The position numbers and the translations under genes were made by a program. DNA of 20,244 bases from Methylomonas sp. (GTDB taxonomy: Bacteria; Pseudomonadota; Gammaproteobacteria; Methylococcales; Methylomonadaceae): positions 1 to 20,244 of the forward strand of contig JALSLS010000161.1 of NCBI GenBank assembly GCA_026988195.1. Direction: 5' to 3'. This document shows positions 7,873 to 15,372 of the stretch, one piece after another (positions within the stretch are counted from its first letter, which is position 1; each line of letters opens with the position of its first letter). The notes below the pieces were generated by a model. The model made no database searches, was not told where the DNA came from, and worked only from the letters and a program-made list of their open reading frames with translations.

Positions 7873-8400
7873 TTACCTTTTCGTTTTTAAAAAAGTATTC
7901 ATAATGAATTTAGCAACCATCTGTGGGTTATTAATATCTAGATGAGTCATAGTGCTATAGTTTTCAGAAGGTGAGTCAGTAGCAATAGCAATGACGCTAG
8001 CATCATTTGGGAAAATTAAGGGTTTATTTAAAGACGGTCTATGCAACTCGATTTTAGGAAAATTTTCTGCTTTAAAGCCCTCTACTAAAATTAAGTCAAG
8101 GTCTGACTGATCGATTACTTTAAGTTGATCATTAAGTTTAGGGGCTTGAATACGACTAAATTCAGTGATTATAGCGCGTCTATGACTGGACACTAGTAAC
8201 ACGGGTGATGCACCTGCTTCTCTAAGCCTATAGCTGTCCTTGCCAGGCTTATCAATTTCAAAATTATGATGACTGTGTTTGATTAAAGCAATGCGCAGAT
8301 CTAAGTCTTTTAATAAAGGTATTAATTTAGTCAGCAAGGTTGTTTTACCTGTGCCACTGAAGGCGGCAAAACCTAGTATAGGAATTTGAGCGTTTTTCAT
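7873..8400 (-). CDS. mobB: molybdopterin-guanine dinucleotide biosynthesis adapter protein MobB
   Basis: MobB is a GTP-binding adapter that assists MobA in attaching GMP to molybdopterin, giving the MGD cofactor of DMSO-reductase-type enzymes such as nitrate reductases and formate dehydrogenases. The 175-residue length is the same as E. coli MobB. Walker A is GFAAFSGTGKTT at 10-21. Further family blocks are LIKHSHHNFEIDKPGKDSYRL and the Walker B-like DLILVEGFKAENFPKIELHR. The ATG start follows directly from the family N-terminus (IPILGFAAFSG), although the upstream bases give no real Shine-Dalgarno. mobA and moeA are not adjacent. It is divergent from the J-domain gene with 88 bases between. 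Presence of mobB implies at least one Mo-bis-MGD enzyme elsewhere in the genome. Confidence 0.93.
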   Translation of the reverse strand: MKNAQIPILGFAAFSGTGKTTLLTKLIPLLKDLDLRIALIKHSHHNFEIDKPGKDSYRLREAGASPVLLVSSHRRAIITEFSRIQAPKLNDQLKVIDQSDLDLILVEGFKAENFPKIELHRPSLNKPLIFPNDASVIAIATDSPSENYSTMTHLDINNPQMVAKFIMNTFLKTKR

Positions 8401-8488
8401 TAGGTGAGATTTTCTATCAAAGTCGAGAACAATTCTATTCTAAGGTATTATTTACCAAATATAAAAAGCAATTAACAAGGCGAGTTCA

Positions 8489-8971
8489 TTGATTAGAGTT
8501 TATTTAGTTTTAGCATTCATTATTTTGGCTTTTTGGGCTTTAAATAAGTTTTTAAAAACACCTTCAGAAATAGTAACTAAACTAATAAAGAAAGTGGCGG
8601 TTGGTGGCATTATTTTTGTGATGCTTTATTTTGCAGCTACGGGCCGGTTAAACGCAGTATTTGCTTTGGTAGGTGTACTATTTGCATTTTTAGTGAGAAT
8701 GTTGCCTGCCGTTATGCGTTATTTCCCTCAACTCCATGGCTTATGGATGGCTTTTAATAAAAAGGCTAAAGCAGGTTCCCCTTCAAATAGCCAAGGGCAA
8801 ATGAGTAAGCAAGAAGCTTATGAAATTTTAGGGTTACCAGCTTCAGCATCAGAGCAAGAAATTATCATGGCACATAAAAAGTTAATGTTAAAAATGCACC
8901 CTGATAAAGGAGGGTCAGATTACCTTGCAGCAAAAATAAATCTAGCTAAAAAGGTGTTATTACCGAAATAA
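8489..8971 (+). CDS. membrane-anchored J-domain (DnaJ/TIM14-like) protein
   Basis: The 160-residue protein has three likely membrane segments (about 3-19, 36-51 and 55-78), a short polar linker (KKAKAGSPSNSQGQMSK) and a compact C-terminal J-domain from about 107 (YEILGLPASASEQEI) to the end. The J-domain carries the invariant HPD tripeptide (His137-Pro-Asp139) followed by KGGSDYLAAKIN. The order membrane part first, J-domain last, and the short helix IV are like the mitochondrial import protein TIM14/Pam18 and its bacterial relatives; it should recruit DnaK to the inner membrane. The start is TTG 8489, with AGGCGAG four bases before it. The stop lies 8 bases before the nlpD start, so it is probably cotranscribed with nlpD and rpoS. 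Confidence 0.85.
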   Translation: MIRVYLVLAFIILAFWALNKFLKTPSEIVTKLIKKVAVGGIIFVMLYFAATGRLNAVFALVGVLFAFLVRMLPAVMRYFPQLHGLWMAFNKKAKAGSPSNSQGQMSKQEAYEILGLPASASEQEIIMAHKKLMLKMHPDKGGSDYLAAKINLAKKVLLPK

Positions 8972-8979
8972 ATGAAGTG

Positions 8980-9750
8980 ATGAAACTGTTTTTTTTAATT
9001 TTTACTATTAATCTGTTGGTTGCTTGTACGACTATACCTAACTACGCACCTGTTAGGTCGTATCAGCGTGATTTAATTCCAGGTAAAAAATATTACAGTG
9101 TAGTCAAGGGTGATACCCTGTACTCAATTGGTTTCCGGTCAAATCTAGGGTATCAAAATTTAGCAAAATGGAATAGCATTCCTGCGCCTTATGTTTTACA
9201 GATTGGGCAAAAAATTAAACTGTTTAAACCAAGGTCGTTAGTCAGAAAATATAAAAGAGTCAAAGCGAGCCGAAAAGTAATTAAGAAAAAGAGAGGCTCG
9301 TCACAAAATAAAGCAGTTGCTAGTCAAAAAAAGAGATATTCATCACAAAAAACTTCCGCAAATTCAACGAATAAGAAAAAGATGTTAAAGTTATTTTGGC
9401 AGTGGCCGATAAAGAAAAGGATTTTAAAAACTTTTTCACAAACAGGTAATAAGGGAATTGATATTTCAGGAAAGGTGGGGCAAAAAGTAATAACTGCCTC
9501 TTCCGGAAAAGTCGTTTACAGTGGCTCAGCTCTTAAAGGCTATGGCAATTTATTAATTATTAAGCATAACTATTTATATTTAAGTGCTTATGCTAATAAT
9601 AGAAAATTACTTGTTAAAGAGGGACAGTGGGTGAAAAAAGGACAGGTTATTGCTGAAGTTGGCCTTGTTGGAGGCAAAAGAGCTTCATTACATTTTGAAA
9701 TTAGAAAAAACGGAAAGCCGGTAAATCCCCTAAACTATTTGCCGCGATAA
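8980..9750 (+). CDS. nlpD: NlpD-like lipoprotein, LysM plus degenerate M23 (LytM) domain
   Basis: NlpD is an outer-membrane lipoprotein that activates the amidase AmiC during septal peptidoglycan splitting. A lipoprotein signal ends in LLVAC, with Cys16 as the lipidated residue. A LysM domain (about 39-83, YYSVVKGDTLYSIG) binds peptidoglycan, a very basic linker rich in Lys and Ser spans about 88-135, and an M23 domain fills the C-terminus, ending VNPLNYLPR. The M23 metal ligands are incomplete: GNKGIDI lacks the first His, and SLHFEIR has Ser where the enzymatic HxH motif needs His. That is the normal NlpD state, an activator and not a hydrolase. ATG 8980 is preferred over the adjacent GTG 8977. 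It is directly upstream of rpoS, as in most gammaproteobacteria. Confidence 0.93.
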   Translation: MKLFFLIFTINLLVACTTIPNYAPVRSYQRDLIPGKKYYSVVKGDTLYSIGFRSNLGYQNLAKWNSIPAPYVLQIGQKIKLFKPRSLVRKYKRVKASRKVIKKKRGSSQNKAVASQKKRYSSQKTSANSTNKKKMLKLFWQWPIKKRILKTFSQTGNKGIDISGKVGQKVITASSGKVVYSGSALKGYGNLLIIKHNYLYLSAYANNRKLLVKEGQWVKKGQVIAEVGLVGGKRASLHFEIRKNGKPVNPLNYLPR

Positions 9751-9779
9751 TATCTTGCCAAGAACCCCGGAGGTTGATC

Positions 9780-10757
9780 ATGACAGAAGAAATTGTTGAA
9801 TTAGTATCAAGTGATGATACTAGTGGTGTTGCATCTAAGATGCTTGATTTTGAATTTGCTGCCGAGATGGGCGTTAAAGAACCAAGAATAACGACTGTCG
9901 GAATAGCAGAAGCCAAAAATTCTAGTACAGCTGATGCAACTAAGGTTTATTTAAGTGAATTAGGTAAGTCCAAATTACTAACAGCAGATGAAGAAAAAAT
10001 ATACGGTAAACGTGTTTTAAGAGGGGACCAAGAAGCACGTAAAGTAATGATTGAGAGTAACTTACGCTTAGTGGTAAAAATCTCTCGCCGTTATCTAAAT
10101 AGAGGCTTACCTTTATTAGACTTAATTGAAGAAGGTAACTTAGGCTTGATTAGAGCCGTAGAAAAGTTTGACCCAGACAGAGGGTTTCGTTTTTCAACTT
10201 ATGCAACATGGTGGATAAGACAAACCATAGAGCGTGCGATTATGAATCAAACTAGGACAATACGGTTACCGATTCATATTATTAAAGAAATGAATGGTTA
10301 TATTAAAGCGCAGCGCTTTTTAGCCCAAAAATTGGATCATGACCCTCGCCCTGAAGATATTGCTGAATATATGGATAAGCCCATAAAAACAGTGATTAAA
10401 ATGTTGAAACTCAATGAGCGTGTTACCTCAGTCGATGTACCTGTCGGTAAAGATTATGATAAGCCTTTACTTGATTCTCTTTCTGATGATGAAGACCAGT
10501 CACCTACAGATCAGTTACAAAAAGAAGATATTAAAGATAACATAACAGGTTGGGTTTATCAGTTGTCAGAAAAACAGCGCGAAGTTATATGCAGGCGTTA
10601 TGGTTTATGCGGACATGAAAACTCTACTTTAGAGCAAGTTGCACAAGAGCTTGGAGTCACAAGAGAACGTGTTAGACAAATACAAATGGATGCTTTGAAA
10701 AGATTAAAGGAAATTCTGGAAGCCGGTGGTTATTCTTTTGAAGCTCTTTTTCAGTAA
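9780..10757 (+). CDS. rpoS: RNA polymerase sigma factor RpoS (sigma-38)
   Basis: RpoS directs RNA polymerase to general-stress and stationary-phase promoters. The 325-residue protein is a group 2 sigma70 factor: region 1.2 begins near 51 (DATKVYLSELGKSKLLTADE); region 2 contains NLRLVVKISRRYLNRGLPLL, DLIEEGNLGLIRAVEKFDP and the -10-binding FRFSTYATWWIRQTIERAI; region 3 starts at RLPIHIIKEMN; region 4 ends with the helix-turn-helix LEQVAQELGVTRERVRQIQ. ATG 9780 is chosen over an upstream TTG at 9774 because GGAGG (9769-9773) sits six bases before the ATG. Placement after nlpD is conserved and, in E. coli, the main rpoS promoter lies inside nlpD. It ends at a hairpin shared with vanZ. Confidence 0.97.
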   Translation: MTEEIVELVSSDDTSGVASKMLDFEFAAEMGVKEPRITTVGIAEAKNSSTADATKVYLSELGKSKLLTADEEKIYGKRVLRGDQEARKVMIESNLRLVVKISRRYLNRGLPLLDLIEEGNLGLIRAVEKFDPDRGFRFSTYATWWIRQTIERAIMNQTRTIRLPIHIIKEMNGYIKAQRFLAQKLDHDPRPEDIAEYMDKPIKTVIKMLKLNERVTSVDVPVGKDYDKPLLDSLSDDEDQSPTDQLQKEDIKDNITGWVYQLSEKQREVICRRYGLCGHENSTLEQVAQELGVTRERVRQIQMDALKRLKEILEAGGYSFEALFQ

Positions 10758-10777
10758 GGTTTGTAAGAAAATTGATA

Positions 10778-10807
10778 GACAAAAGCCGGCTAATTAGCTG
10801 GCTTGTC
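10778..10807. terminator. bidirectional terminator between rpoS and the VanZ-like gene
   Basis: AGCCGGCT (10784-10791) and AGCTGGCT (10796-10803) pair with one G-U, around a four-base AATT loop. Flanking AGACAA and TTGTCT extend the stem across a two-base bulge. A-rich and T-rich flanks on the two sides suit termination in both directions. The last codons of the VanZ-like gene lie within the stem. Confidence 0.65.
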
Positions 10808-11168
10808 TTTCAAAGCTAAAGCGTTTTCGCCAGTGGATTATGCTTAAAGCAATTGTTGCACCTAAAGTATCTGCCATCCAGTCGAGAGCATCCGCCTCTC
10901 TATCAGGTACAAAAGATTGATGCCATTCATCAGACAGTCCATATAAGCTACAAAAACATAAACTTAATAAGATGACGGTTTGTGGTTTTTGAATATAGTC
11001 ATTAAAAAATCGCCACGCTAAAATTCCCATAATAAAATAGGCTCCAAGATGATGCAATTTATCTTGATGTAAAAATAACATGGGGGTTGGAAGACTAGAT
11101 CTGGAGGAGAGCCAAAAGATTAAACTGCAATAAGTTGTCAAAAAGGTTACATTGATTATTTTTAGCAT
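10794..11168 (-). CDS. VanZ-like family membrane protein
   Basis: This small, 124-residue integral membrane protein has three or four predicted helices (about 5-22, 40-54, 63-80 and 98-112). The VanZ-like family signature is visible as DKLHHLGAYFIMG near 36-48 and LSDEWHQSFVPDREADALDW near 78-97. VanZ itself gives low-level teicoplanin resistance, but most chromosomal members have no known function, and resistance should not be assumed. The start ATG at 11168 has no good Shine-Dalgarno. It is divergent from the DUF455 gene with only 18 bases between the starts, or 36 if that gene begins at ATG 11205, which leaves little room for two promoters. Confidence 0.85.
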   Translation of the reverse strand: MLKIINVTFLTTYCSLIFWLSSRSSLPTPMLFLHQDKLHHLGAYFIMGILAWRFFNDYIQKPQTVILLSLCFCSLYGLSDEWHQSFVPDREADALDWMADTLGATIALSIIHWRKRFSFERQAS

Positions 11169-11186
11169 AGGTATTCTTTAAGTAAA

Positions 11187-11984
11187 GTGGAAAATATTTT
11201 TACAATGGCCGAATTCTGTTTGTATCATACAGATATTGAGCAAAAGATAAAAAAAACTCATGATGCCAAATATTTAGATGAAATAGGGCGGTTATCTTTT
11301 ACCTCAATCGAGCCTATCAAACCCATAAGTCAAACAAAGTTTCCTGTAGCACCTCAGTTATTGTCACCTAGAGATATGCCAAGACGTGGGTTAAACTCAG
11401 CAACTGGTAAAGTTGCTTTTTTTCATGCTTTAGCCCATATAGAGTTTGTTGCTATCTATTTAGCTTGGGATATTTTATATCGATTTCGAGGTTTCCCTCA
11501 GAAATTCTATCAAGATTGGTTAAAAATTGCGGACGAGGAAGCCACTCATTTTAAAATGATTAGGGATCACTTAATAAGCATGGGAGCTGATTATGGTGAT
11601 TTACCTGCTCATCGTGGTTTATGGGATCATGCAGAAGATACGGCAGATAATATTCTTGCTAGGCTAGCACTTGTTCCTCGTTGCATGGAAGCAAGAGGGC
11701 TTGATATAACACCTAAAATGATTGAAAAGTTTACTGTTTTAGGTGATCTGAAAAGTGCAAAAATACTGAGTCGAATCCTAAATGATGAAGTTGGACATGT
11801 AAAAATTGGATCCTATTGGTTTACTACATTATGTGAGCAACTTGAGTTAGATCATGAACAAAAATATATAGAATTAATTAAAAAATTTTATGTAGGAAAA
11901 CCAAAAGGACCTTTTAACCGAGAATTGCGTATAATTGCAGGTTTTTCAAATGCTGAAATTGACTGGCTGGAAGAGAGTGTATGA
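11187..11984 (+). CDS. DUF455 ferritin-like domain protein
   Basis: The 265-residue protein matches the DUF455 (ferritin-like superfamily) layout: a variable N-terminus, then PRDMPRRGLNS near 71, HALAHIEFVAIYLAWD, FRGFPQKFYQDWLKIADEEA followed by THF, and LARLALVPRCMEARGLD, closing with RILNDEVGHVKIG. The conserved Glu/His pairs (HIE, DEEATH, DEVGH) are the expected ligands for a di-metal centre in a four-helix bundle; what it oxidises or stores is unknown. GTG 11187 is the first start; ATG 11205 (MAEFCLYH) is equally possible and would cost six residues. The stop overlaps the nnrS start by 4 bases (ATGA), so translational coupling with nnrS is likely. Confidence 0.85.
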   Translation: MENIFTMAEFCLYHTDIEQKIKKTHDAKYLDEIGRLSFTSIEPIKPISQTKFPVAPQLLSPRDMPRRGLNSATGKVAFFHALAHIEFVAIYLAWDILYRFRGFPQKFYQDWLKIADEEATHFKMIRDHLISMGADYGDLPAHRGLWDHAEDTADNILARLALVPRCMEARGLDITPKMIEKFTVLGDLKSAKILSRILNDEVGHVKIGSYWFTTLCEQLELDHEQKYIELIKKFYVGKPKGPFNRELRIIAGFSNAEIDWLEESV

Positions 11985-13153
11985 ATAAACAAATTATAGA
12001 ATATCCTATTTTTGCATTAGGGTTTAGAGCTTTTTTTGCTTTAGCTGGGTTGTTCGCATTAATCTTAGTTGCTTTATGGGCATCAATCTTCAAAGGTGTA
12101 CTGGTTACAGATAATTATTACCCGACCACCTACTGGCATGCCCATGAAATGTTATTAGGCTACTCGGTTGCCGTTATTGCTGGGTTTCTGCTAACCGCTG
12201 TAAAAAATTGGACGGGAGTACAAACAGCACAAGGTGGTAATTTGATAGGGCTGTGTTTGTTATGGGTGTATGGGAGGGTTGTTCCTTTTTATTCAGAATT
12301 AATTCCTGACACGATTATTGCACTGGTTGATTTTTCATTTTTACCTTTATTAGCCTACTTTGTTGCAAAGCCTATCCTTAAATCAGGAAATTTTAAAAAT
12401 CTATTTTTTATTGGGCTATTGTTGTTAATGGCTTTTGGTAATGCCTGTATCCATGCGGAAATTCTAGGTTATTATAAGAACTCGGCAGGGTTGGGTTTAG
12501 ATATTGTCGTGACTATCATTATGATGATGATTTTAGTGATTGCCGGCCGTGTTTTTCCTTTTTTTACCGAGCGAGGTATAAAAGGCGTGATGGCGATTCG
12601 TAACCCCGTTCTTGATGCTGTAGCCATTGCTTCAAGTGCTCTGGTTTTTATATTACTCATTTTAGATATTAGTGGCATATTGCTAACAGTGCTAGCAGTG
12701 ACTGCTGTCGTGGCTAATGTTCTTCGGGTCTCTGGTTGGTATGAACCTAGAATCTGGTACGTACCTTTATTATGGGTATTATATATGGGCTATGCTTGGA
12801 TAATATTAGGCTTTGTTTTTGTCGGCTTGGCATCACTAGATATTTTACCTGCCTATGTTGCTACCCATGCATTTACGGTTGGGGGGATTGGGGTGTTAAC
12901 ATTAGGAATGATGGCAAGAGTTTCTTTAGGACATACTGGGCGTGCAATGAAAGCATCTAACAGTATTGCATTAGCCTTTGTATTGATCAATTTAGCCGCA
13001 TTATTCAGAGTGTTATTACCGGCCTTATTACCTGACTGGTATGGTAGCTTTTTAGTTATCTCAATTTATTGTTGGTTGGCAGCATTTTCTTTGTTTGTAT
13101 TTGTTTATACACCGATTTTAAGTTCGGTCAGAGTAGATGGAAAAGAAGGCTAG
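11981..13153 (+). CDS. nnrS: NnrS family heme-copper membrane protein
   Basis: NnrS proteins are polytopic inner-membrane haem/copper proteins that protect cells against nitric oxide and nitrosative stress and are found with or without denitrification genes. The 390-residue sequence is hydrophobic throughout, with about twelve likely helices. Family motifs are WHAHEMLLGYSVAVIAGFLL near 44, AGRVFPFFTERG near 189, and THAFTVGGIGVLTLGMMARV plus SLGHTGR near 290-315; the histidines in these segments are the probable metal ligands. No nor or nir genes are in the window. It overlaps the DUF455 gene by four bases. It is followed by a tandem 8-mer and a hairpin. Confidence 0.92.
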   Translation: MNKQIIEYPIFALGFRAFFALAGLFALILVALWASIFKGVLVTDNYYPTTYWHAHEMLLGYSVAVIAGFLLTAVKNWTGVQTAQGGNLIGLCLLWVYGRVVPFYSELIPDTIIALVDFSFLPLLAYFVAKPILKSGNFKNLFFIGLLLLMAFGNACIHAEILGYYKNSAGLGLDIVVTIIMMMILVIAGRVFPFFTERGIKGVMAIRNPVLDAVAIASSALVFILLILDISGILLTVLAVTAVVANVLRVSGWYEPRIWYVPLLWVLYMGYAWIILGFVFVGLASLDILPAYVATHAFTVGGIGVLTLGMMARVSLGHTGRAMKASNSIALAFVLINLAALFRVLLPALLPDWYGSFLVISIYCWLAAFSLFVFVYTPILSSVRVDGKEG

Positions 13154-13154
13154 T

Positions 13155-13173
13155 GATAGGTAGATAGGTAGGT
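13155..13173. repeat. short tandem 8-mer after nnrS
   Basis: GATAGGTA occurs twice in a row (13155-13162 and 13163-13170) and is followed by a partial third copy. It directly follows the nnrS stop codon and leads into the hairpin at 13173. It may be a slippage product; no function is evident. Confidence 0.6.
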
Positions 13174-13214
13174 CATAGAATGGGTAAAGCAACATTAGCA
13201 TACCCATTCTATGA
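13173..13214. terminator. perfect 14-bp hairpin between convergent nnrS and aldehyde dehydrogenase
   Basis: TCATAGAATGGGTA (13173-13186) and TACCCATTCTATGA (13201-13214) are perfectly inverted around a 14-base loop. It lies between two gene ends, so a bidirectional terminator or a REP-like repeat is likely. A TTATTT stretch follows on the plus strand, but there is no strong T-run. Confidence 0.6.
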
Positions 13215-13232
13215 TTATTTCATGTACGTCCC

Positions 13233-14753
13233 TTAGAAAAAGCCTAAGGGGTTAATGTCATAACTTACTAGCATGTTTTTAGTTTGCTGGTAATGGTCTA
13301 ACATCATTTTATGTGTTTCCCTACCGACACCTGATTTTTTATAACCACCAAATGCAGCATGCGCTGGGTAATGGTGATAGCAGTTTGTCCAAACACGCCC
13401 TGCCTGAATGCCTCTACCCATACGATAAGCTCTATTTATATCACGCGTCCAAAGTCCCGCACCTAAGCCAAACTCAGTATCATTAGCAATCTCTAAGGCT
13501 TCGGCTTCATCTTTAAAAGTAGTGGCTGAAATGACAGGTCCAAAAATTTCCTCCTGAAAGATACGCATTTTATTGTGGCCTTTCATAATCGTAGGTTGGA
13601 TGTAATAACCTTCTCCAAATTCACCCTCTAAAGGCTCAACCTCTCCACCAATTAATACTTCAGCGCCTTCTTGTTTACCAATTTCGACATACTCCATGAT
13701 TTTATCAAATTGTTGTTTAGATGCTTGAGCGCCTACCATAGTCTCAGTGTCTAATGGGTTGCCCCGTTTAATTTGGCTGGCTCTTTCAATGACTTTAGCC
13801 ATAAATTCATCATAGATGGATTCTTGGATTAATAGCCGTGATGGGCATGTGCAAACTTCACCTTGGTTAAAAAAAGCAAGCACGGCACCTTCAACACATT
13901 TACTAATAAAACTTTCTTCTTGCTCCATCACATCTGCAAAAAAGATATTGGGTGATTTACCCCCTAGCTCAACTGTTGAAGGGATAATATTATCAGCCGC
14001 ACATTTCATAATATGAGAACCAACAGGTGTTGATCCGGTAAAAGCTATTTTTGCAATACGAGTGCTACTGGCTAAAGCTTGACCCGCTTCTTTACCGTAG
14101 CCATTGACTACATTTAAAACACCTGCTGGTAATAAATCACCGATCACTTCCATTAGGACTAAAATAGAGGCAGGAGTTTGTTCCGCTGGTTTCATAACAA
14201 CACAGTTACCTGCAGCTAAAGCAGGGGCTAGTTTCCAGCAGGCCATTAATAATGGAAAGTTCCATGGAATAATCTGACCCACCACACCTAAGGGTTCATG
14301 AAAATGATAGGCAACAGTGTTTTCATCAATTTCACCGATTGAGCCTTCTTGGGCACGAATACAACCCGCAAAGTAACGAAAGTGATCCACAGAAAGAGGC
14401 ACGTCAGCCGCTAAAGTTTCACGTACGGGTTTACCGTTATCCCATGTTTCAGCAACGGCTAGCTTCTCTAGGTTTTCTTCAATACGGTCAGCAATTTTTA
14501 ATAAGATATTCGATCTTTCTGTAACCGATTTTTTCCCCCATGCATCTTTAGCGGCATGAGCTGCATCTAAGGCTAACTCAATATCTTTAAAGGTTGAACG
14601 AGGTATTTCGCAAAATACTTTGCCATTAATAGGGCTGATATTTTCAAAATACTCGCCATCAACTGGGCTTACCCATTCCCCACCTATGAAATTTCCATAG
14701 CGTTTTTTAAAGTGTATTTTACTATCAGGTGAGTTTGCTGCTGGATAAATCAT
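13233..14753 (-). CDS. NAD-dependent aldehyde dehydrogenase (AldB/ExaC-like)
   Basis: This 506-residue aldehyde dehydrogenase resembles AldB, ExaC and AcoD, which oxidise acetaldehyde and other short aldehydes to acids. The signature residues are Asn165 (PWNFP, oxyanion hole), Lys188 (MKPAEQTP), Glu262 (VELGGKSPNI), and the nucleophile region FNQGEVCTCPSR. There Cys301 is the usual catalytic cysteine, with a second cysteine at 303 as in this subgroup. The C-terminus has AFGGYKKSGVGRETHK and ends in the subgroup-typical LGFF. ATG 14753 has GGAG eight bases upstream. Acetate made by it could be taken up by Acs, which is about 10 kb away. A terminator-like hairpin lies only about 28 bases before the start, suggesting leader control. 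Confidence 0.93.
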   Translation of the reverse strand: MIYPAANSPDSKIHFKKRYGNFIGGEWVSPVDGEYFENISPINGKVFCEIPRSTFKDIELALDAAHAAKDAWGKKSVTERSNILLKIADRIEENLEKLAVAETWDNGKPVRETLAADVPLSVDHFRYFAGCIRAQEGSIGEIDENTVAYHFHEPLGVVGQIIPWNFPLLMACWKLAPALAAGNCVVMKPAEQTPASILVLMEVIGDLLPAGVLNVVNGYGKEAGQALASSTRIAKIAFTGSTPVGSHIMKCAADNIIPSTVELGGKSPNIFFADVMEQEESFISKCVEGAVLAFFNQGEVCTCPSRLLIQESIYDEFMAKVIERASQIKRGNPLDTETMVGAQASKQQFDKIMEYVEIGKQEGAEVLIGGEVEPLEGEFGEGYYIQPTIMKGHNKMRIFQEEIFGPVISATTFKDEAEALEIANDTEFGLGAGLWTRDINRAYRMGRGIQAGRVWTNCYHHYPAHAAFGGYKKSGVGRETHKMMLDHYQQTKNMLVSYDINPLGFF

Positions 14754-14780
14754 TTTTAAACTCCAACTATAATGATTGTT

Positions 14781-14819
14781 AAAAAATATGCCTTATATAA
14801 TATTTTTTTAGAAGGCATA
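14781..14819 (-). terminator. terminator or attenuator hairpin upstream of the aldehyde dehydrogenase
   Basis: Read on the minus strand, TATGCCTT and AAGGCATA form a perfect 8-bp stem with a 17-base AT-rich loop and are followed at once by six T residues. That is the layout of an intrinsic terminator. Its right arm lies only about 30 bases before the aldehyde dehydrogenase ATG. It overlaps the 3' end of the 57-codon ORF, which it could terminate. A second, exclusive pairing of AAAAAATAT with ATATTTTTT is possible in the same stretch. Confidence 0.5.
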
Positions 14820-14981
14820 ACATAGGAACGAGGGTTTAATAATACCCGGCTCTGACACACGCGAATGATGTTTTTTTGACCTTACAATCGCGCTAAAAAA
14901 AGCTGCGAAGCACAAGAATAAGATCATTCCACCTGCTAAGAAAAATGACTCAATAGTGAGTGGCTGGCTTTTTAGGTGCAT
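14808..14981 (-). CDS. putative 57-residue single-span membrane protein
   Basis: This ORF runs from ATG 14981 to TAA 14808 on the same strand as the aldehyde dehydrogenase gene, 54 bases upstream of it. It encodes a short polar head (MHLKSQPLTIES), one strong hydrophobic segment of about 22 residues (FFLAGGMILFLCFAAFFSAI) and a basic tail starting VRSKKHHSR. This pattern suits a single-pass inner-membrane protein with its C-terminus inside. I do not recognise a family. The frame is closed upstream by TAA within about 50 bases, and no Shine-Dalgarno precedes the ATG, which weakens the call. The overlap of its stop with a T-tract hairpin supports transcription of the strand. It could be a genuine small protein or a leader ORF. 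Confidence 0.4.
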   Translation of the reverse strand: MHLKSQPLTIESFFLAGGMILFLCFAAFFSAIVRSKKHHSRVSEPGIIKPSFLCYAF

Positions 14982-15372
14982 TTTAAGAGATAGGAGTAAT
15001 TGTAAGCTATTTATGCGATGTCTTTAAAAAATTTTCTGGGGATTTTCTGATTACTGCGGTGGCGGGTATTAGATCTAGGGTTATAAAATTACAAACTACA
15101 GCTTTGTTATTTATAAACTTCAAGTTTATAATCTAAGCTTGTATTTCTGTATAATGCCTTATGGAGATAGTAATTCCCTTGGGTATTTTATCTTAGATAC
15201 TGGCAGAATTATTTATACATATTACGACGTATAATTTATTTACAATATAAAGTAAGTATGAATATTGATGTCATATTTAGTGATAGATTCAACAGCCTGC
15301 CAGAAAAACTACTACGAAACTAATATGAATAGCTTCGTTGCTGGTTATTTAAATTCAATTTGAGGACAAATC
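14982..15372. other. 391-base non-coding region upstream of carbonic anhydrase
   Basis: There are no ORFs above about 20 codons with a credible start. The region holds a 21-bp palindrome (15111-15131), a TATAAT box (15150-15155) and a second TATAAT (15230-15235), all described below or in the rejected list. The remaining sequence is AT-rich and featureless to my eye. A long leader of about 200 bases for the carbonic anhydrase mRNA is implied if the first TATAAT is used. Confidence 0.55.
15111..15155 (+). promoter_or_regulatory. palindromic operator-like site next to a sigma70 -10 box
   Basis: TTATAAACTT (15111-15120) and AAGTTTATAA (15122-15131) form a perfect 10+1+10 palindrome. TATAAT, a consensus -10 box, follows at 15150-15155, placing the palindrome around -30 to -50 of the predicted transcription start near 15162. 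No good -35 hexamer is present, consistent with an activator-dependent promoter or with a repressor covering the -35 region. The downstream gene is the carbonic anhydrase at 15373. The regulator is unknown. Confidence 0.4.

Noticed and set aside
7715..7945. 76-codon plus-strand ORF across the region after mobB
   Set aside because: It overlaps the mobB 3' end in antisense, has no ribosome binding site and no known domain.
9774..9779. TTG 9774 as start of rpoS
   Set aside because: GGAGG ends directly at 9773, far too close to this TTG, and is well placed for ATG 9780.
15230..15235. Second TATAAT as a promoter for carbonic anhydrase
   Set aside because: No -35-like hexamer at a suitable distance; this region is AT-rich and such matches are expected by chance.
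15258..15323. 21-codon ORF before carbonic anhydrase
   Set aside because: It is very short, with no clear ribosome binding site and no recognisable leader-peptide features such as repeated codons.
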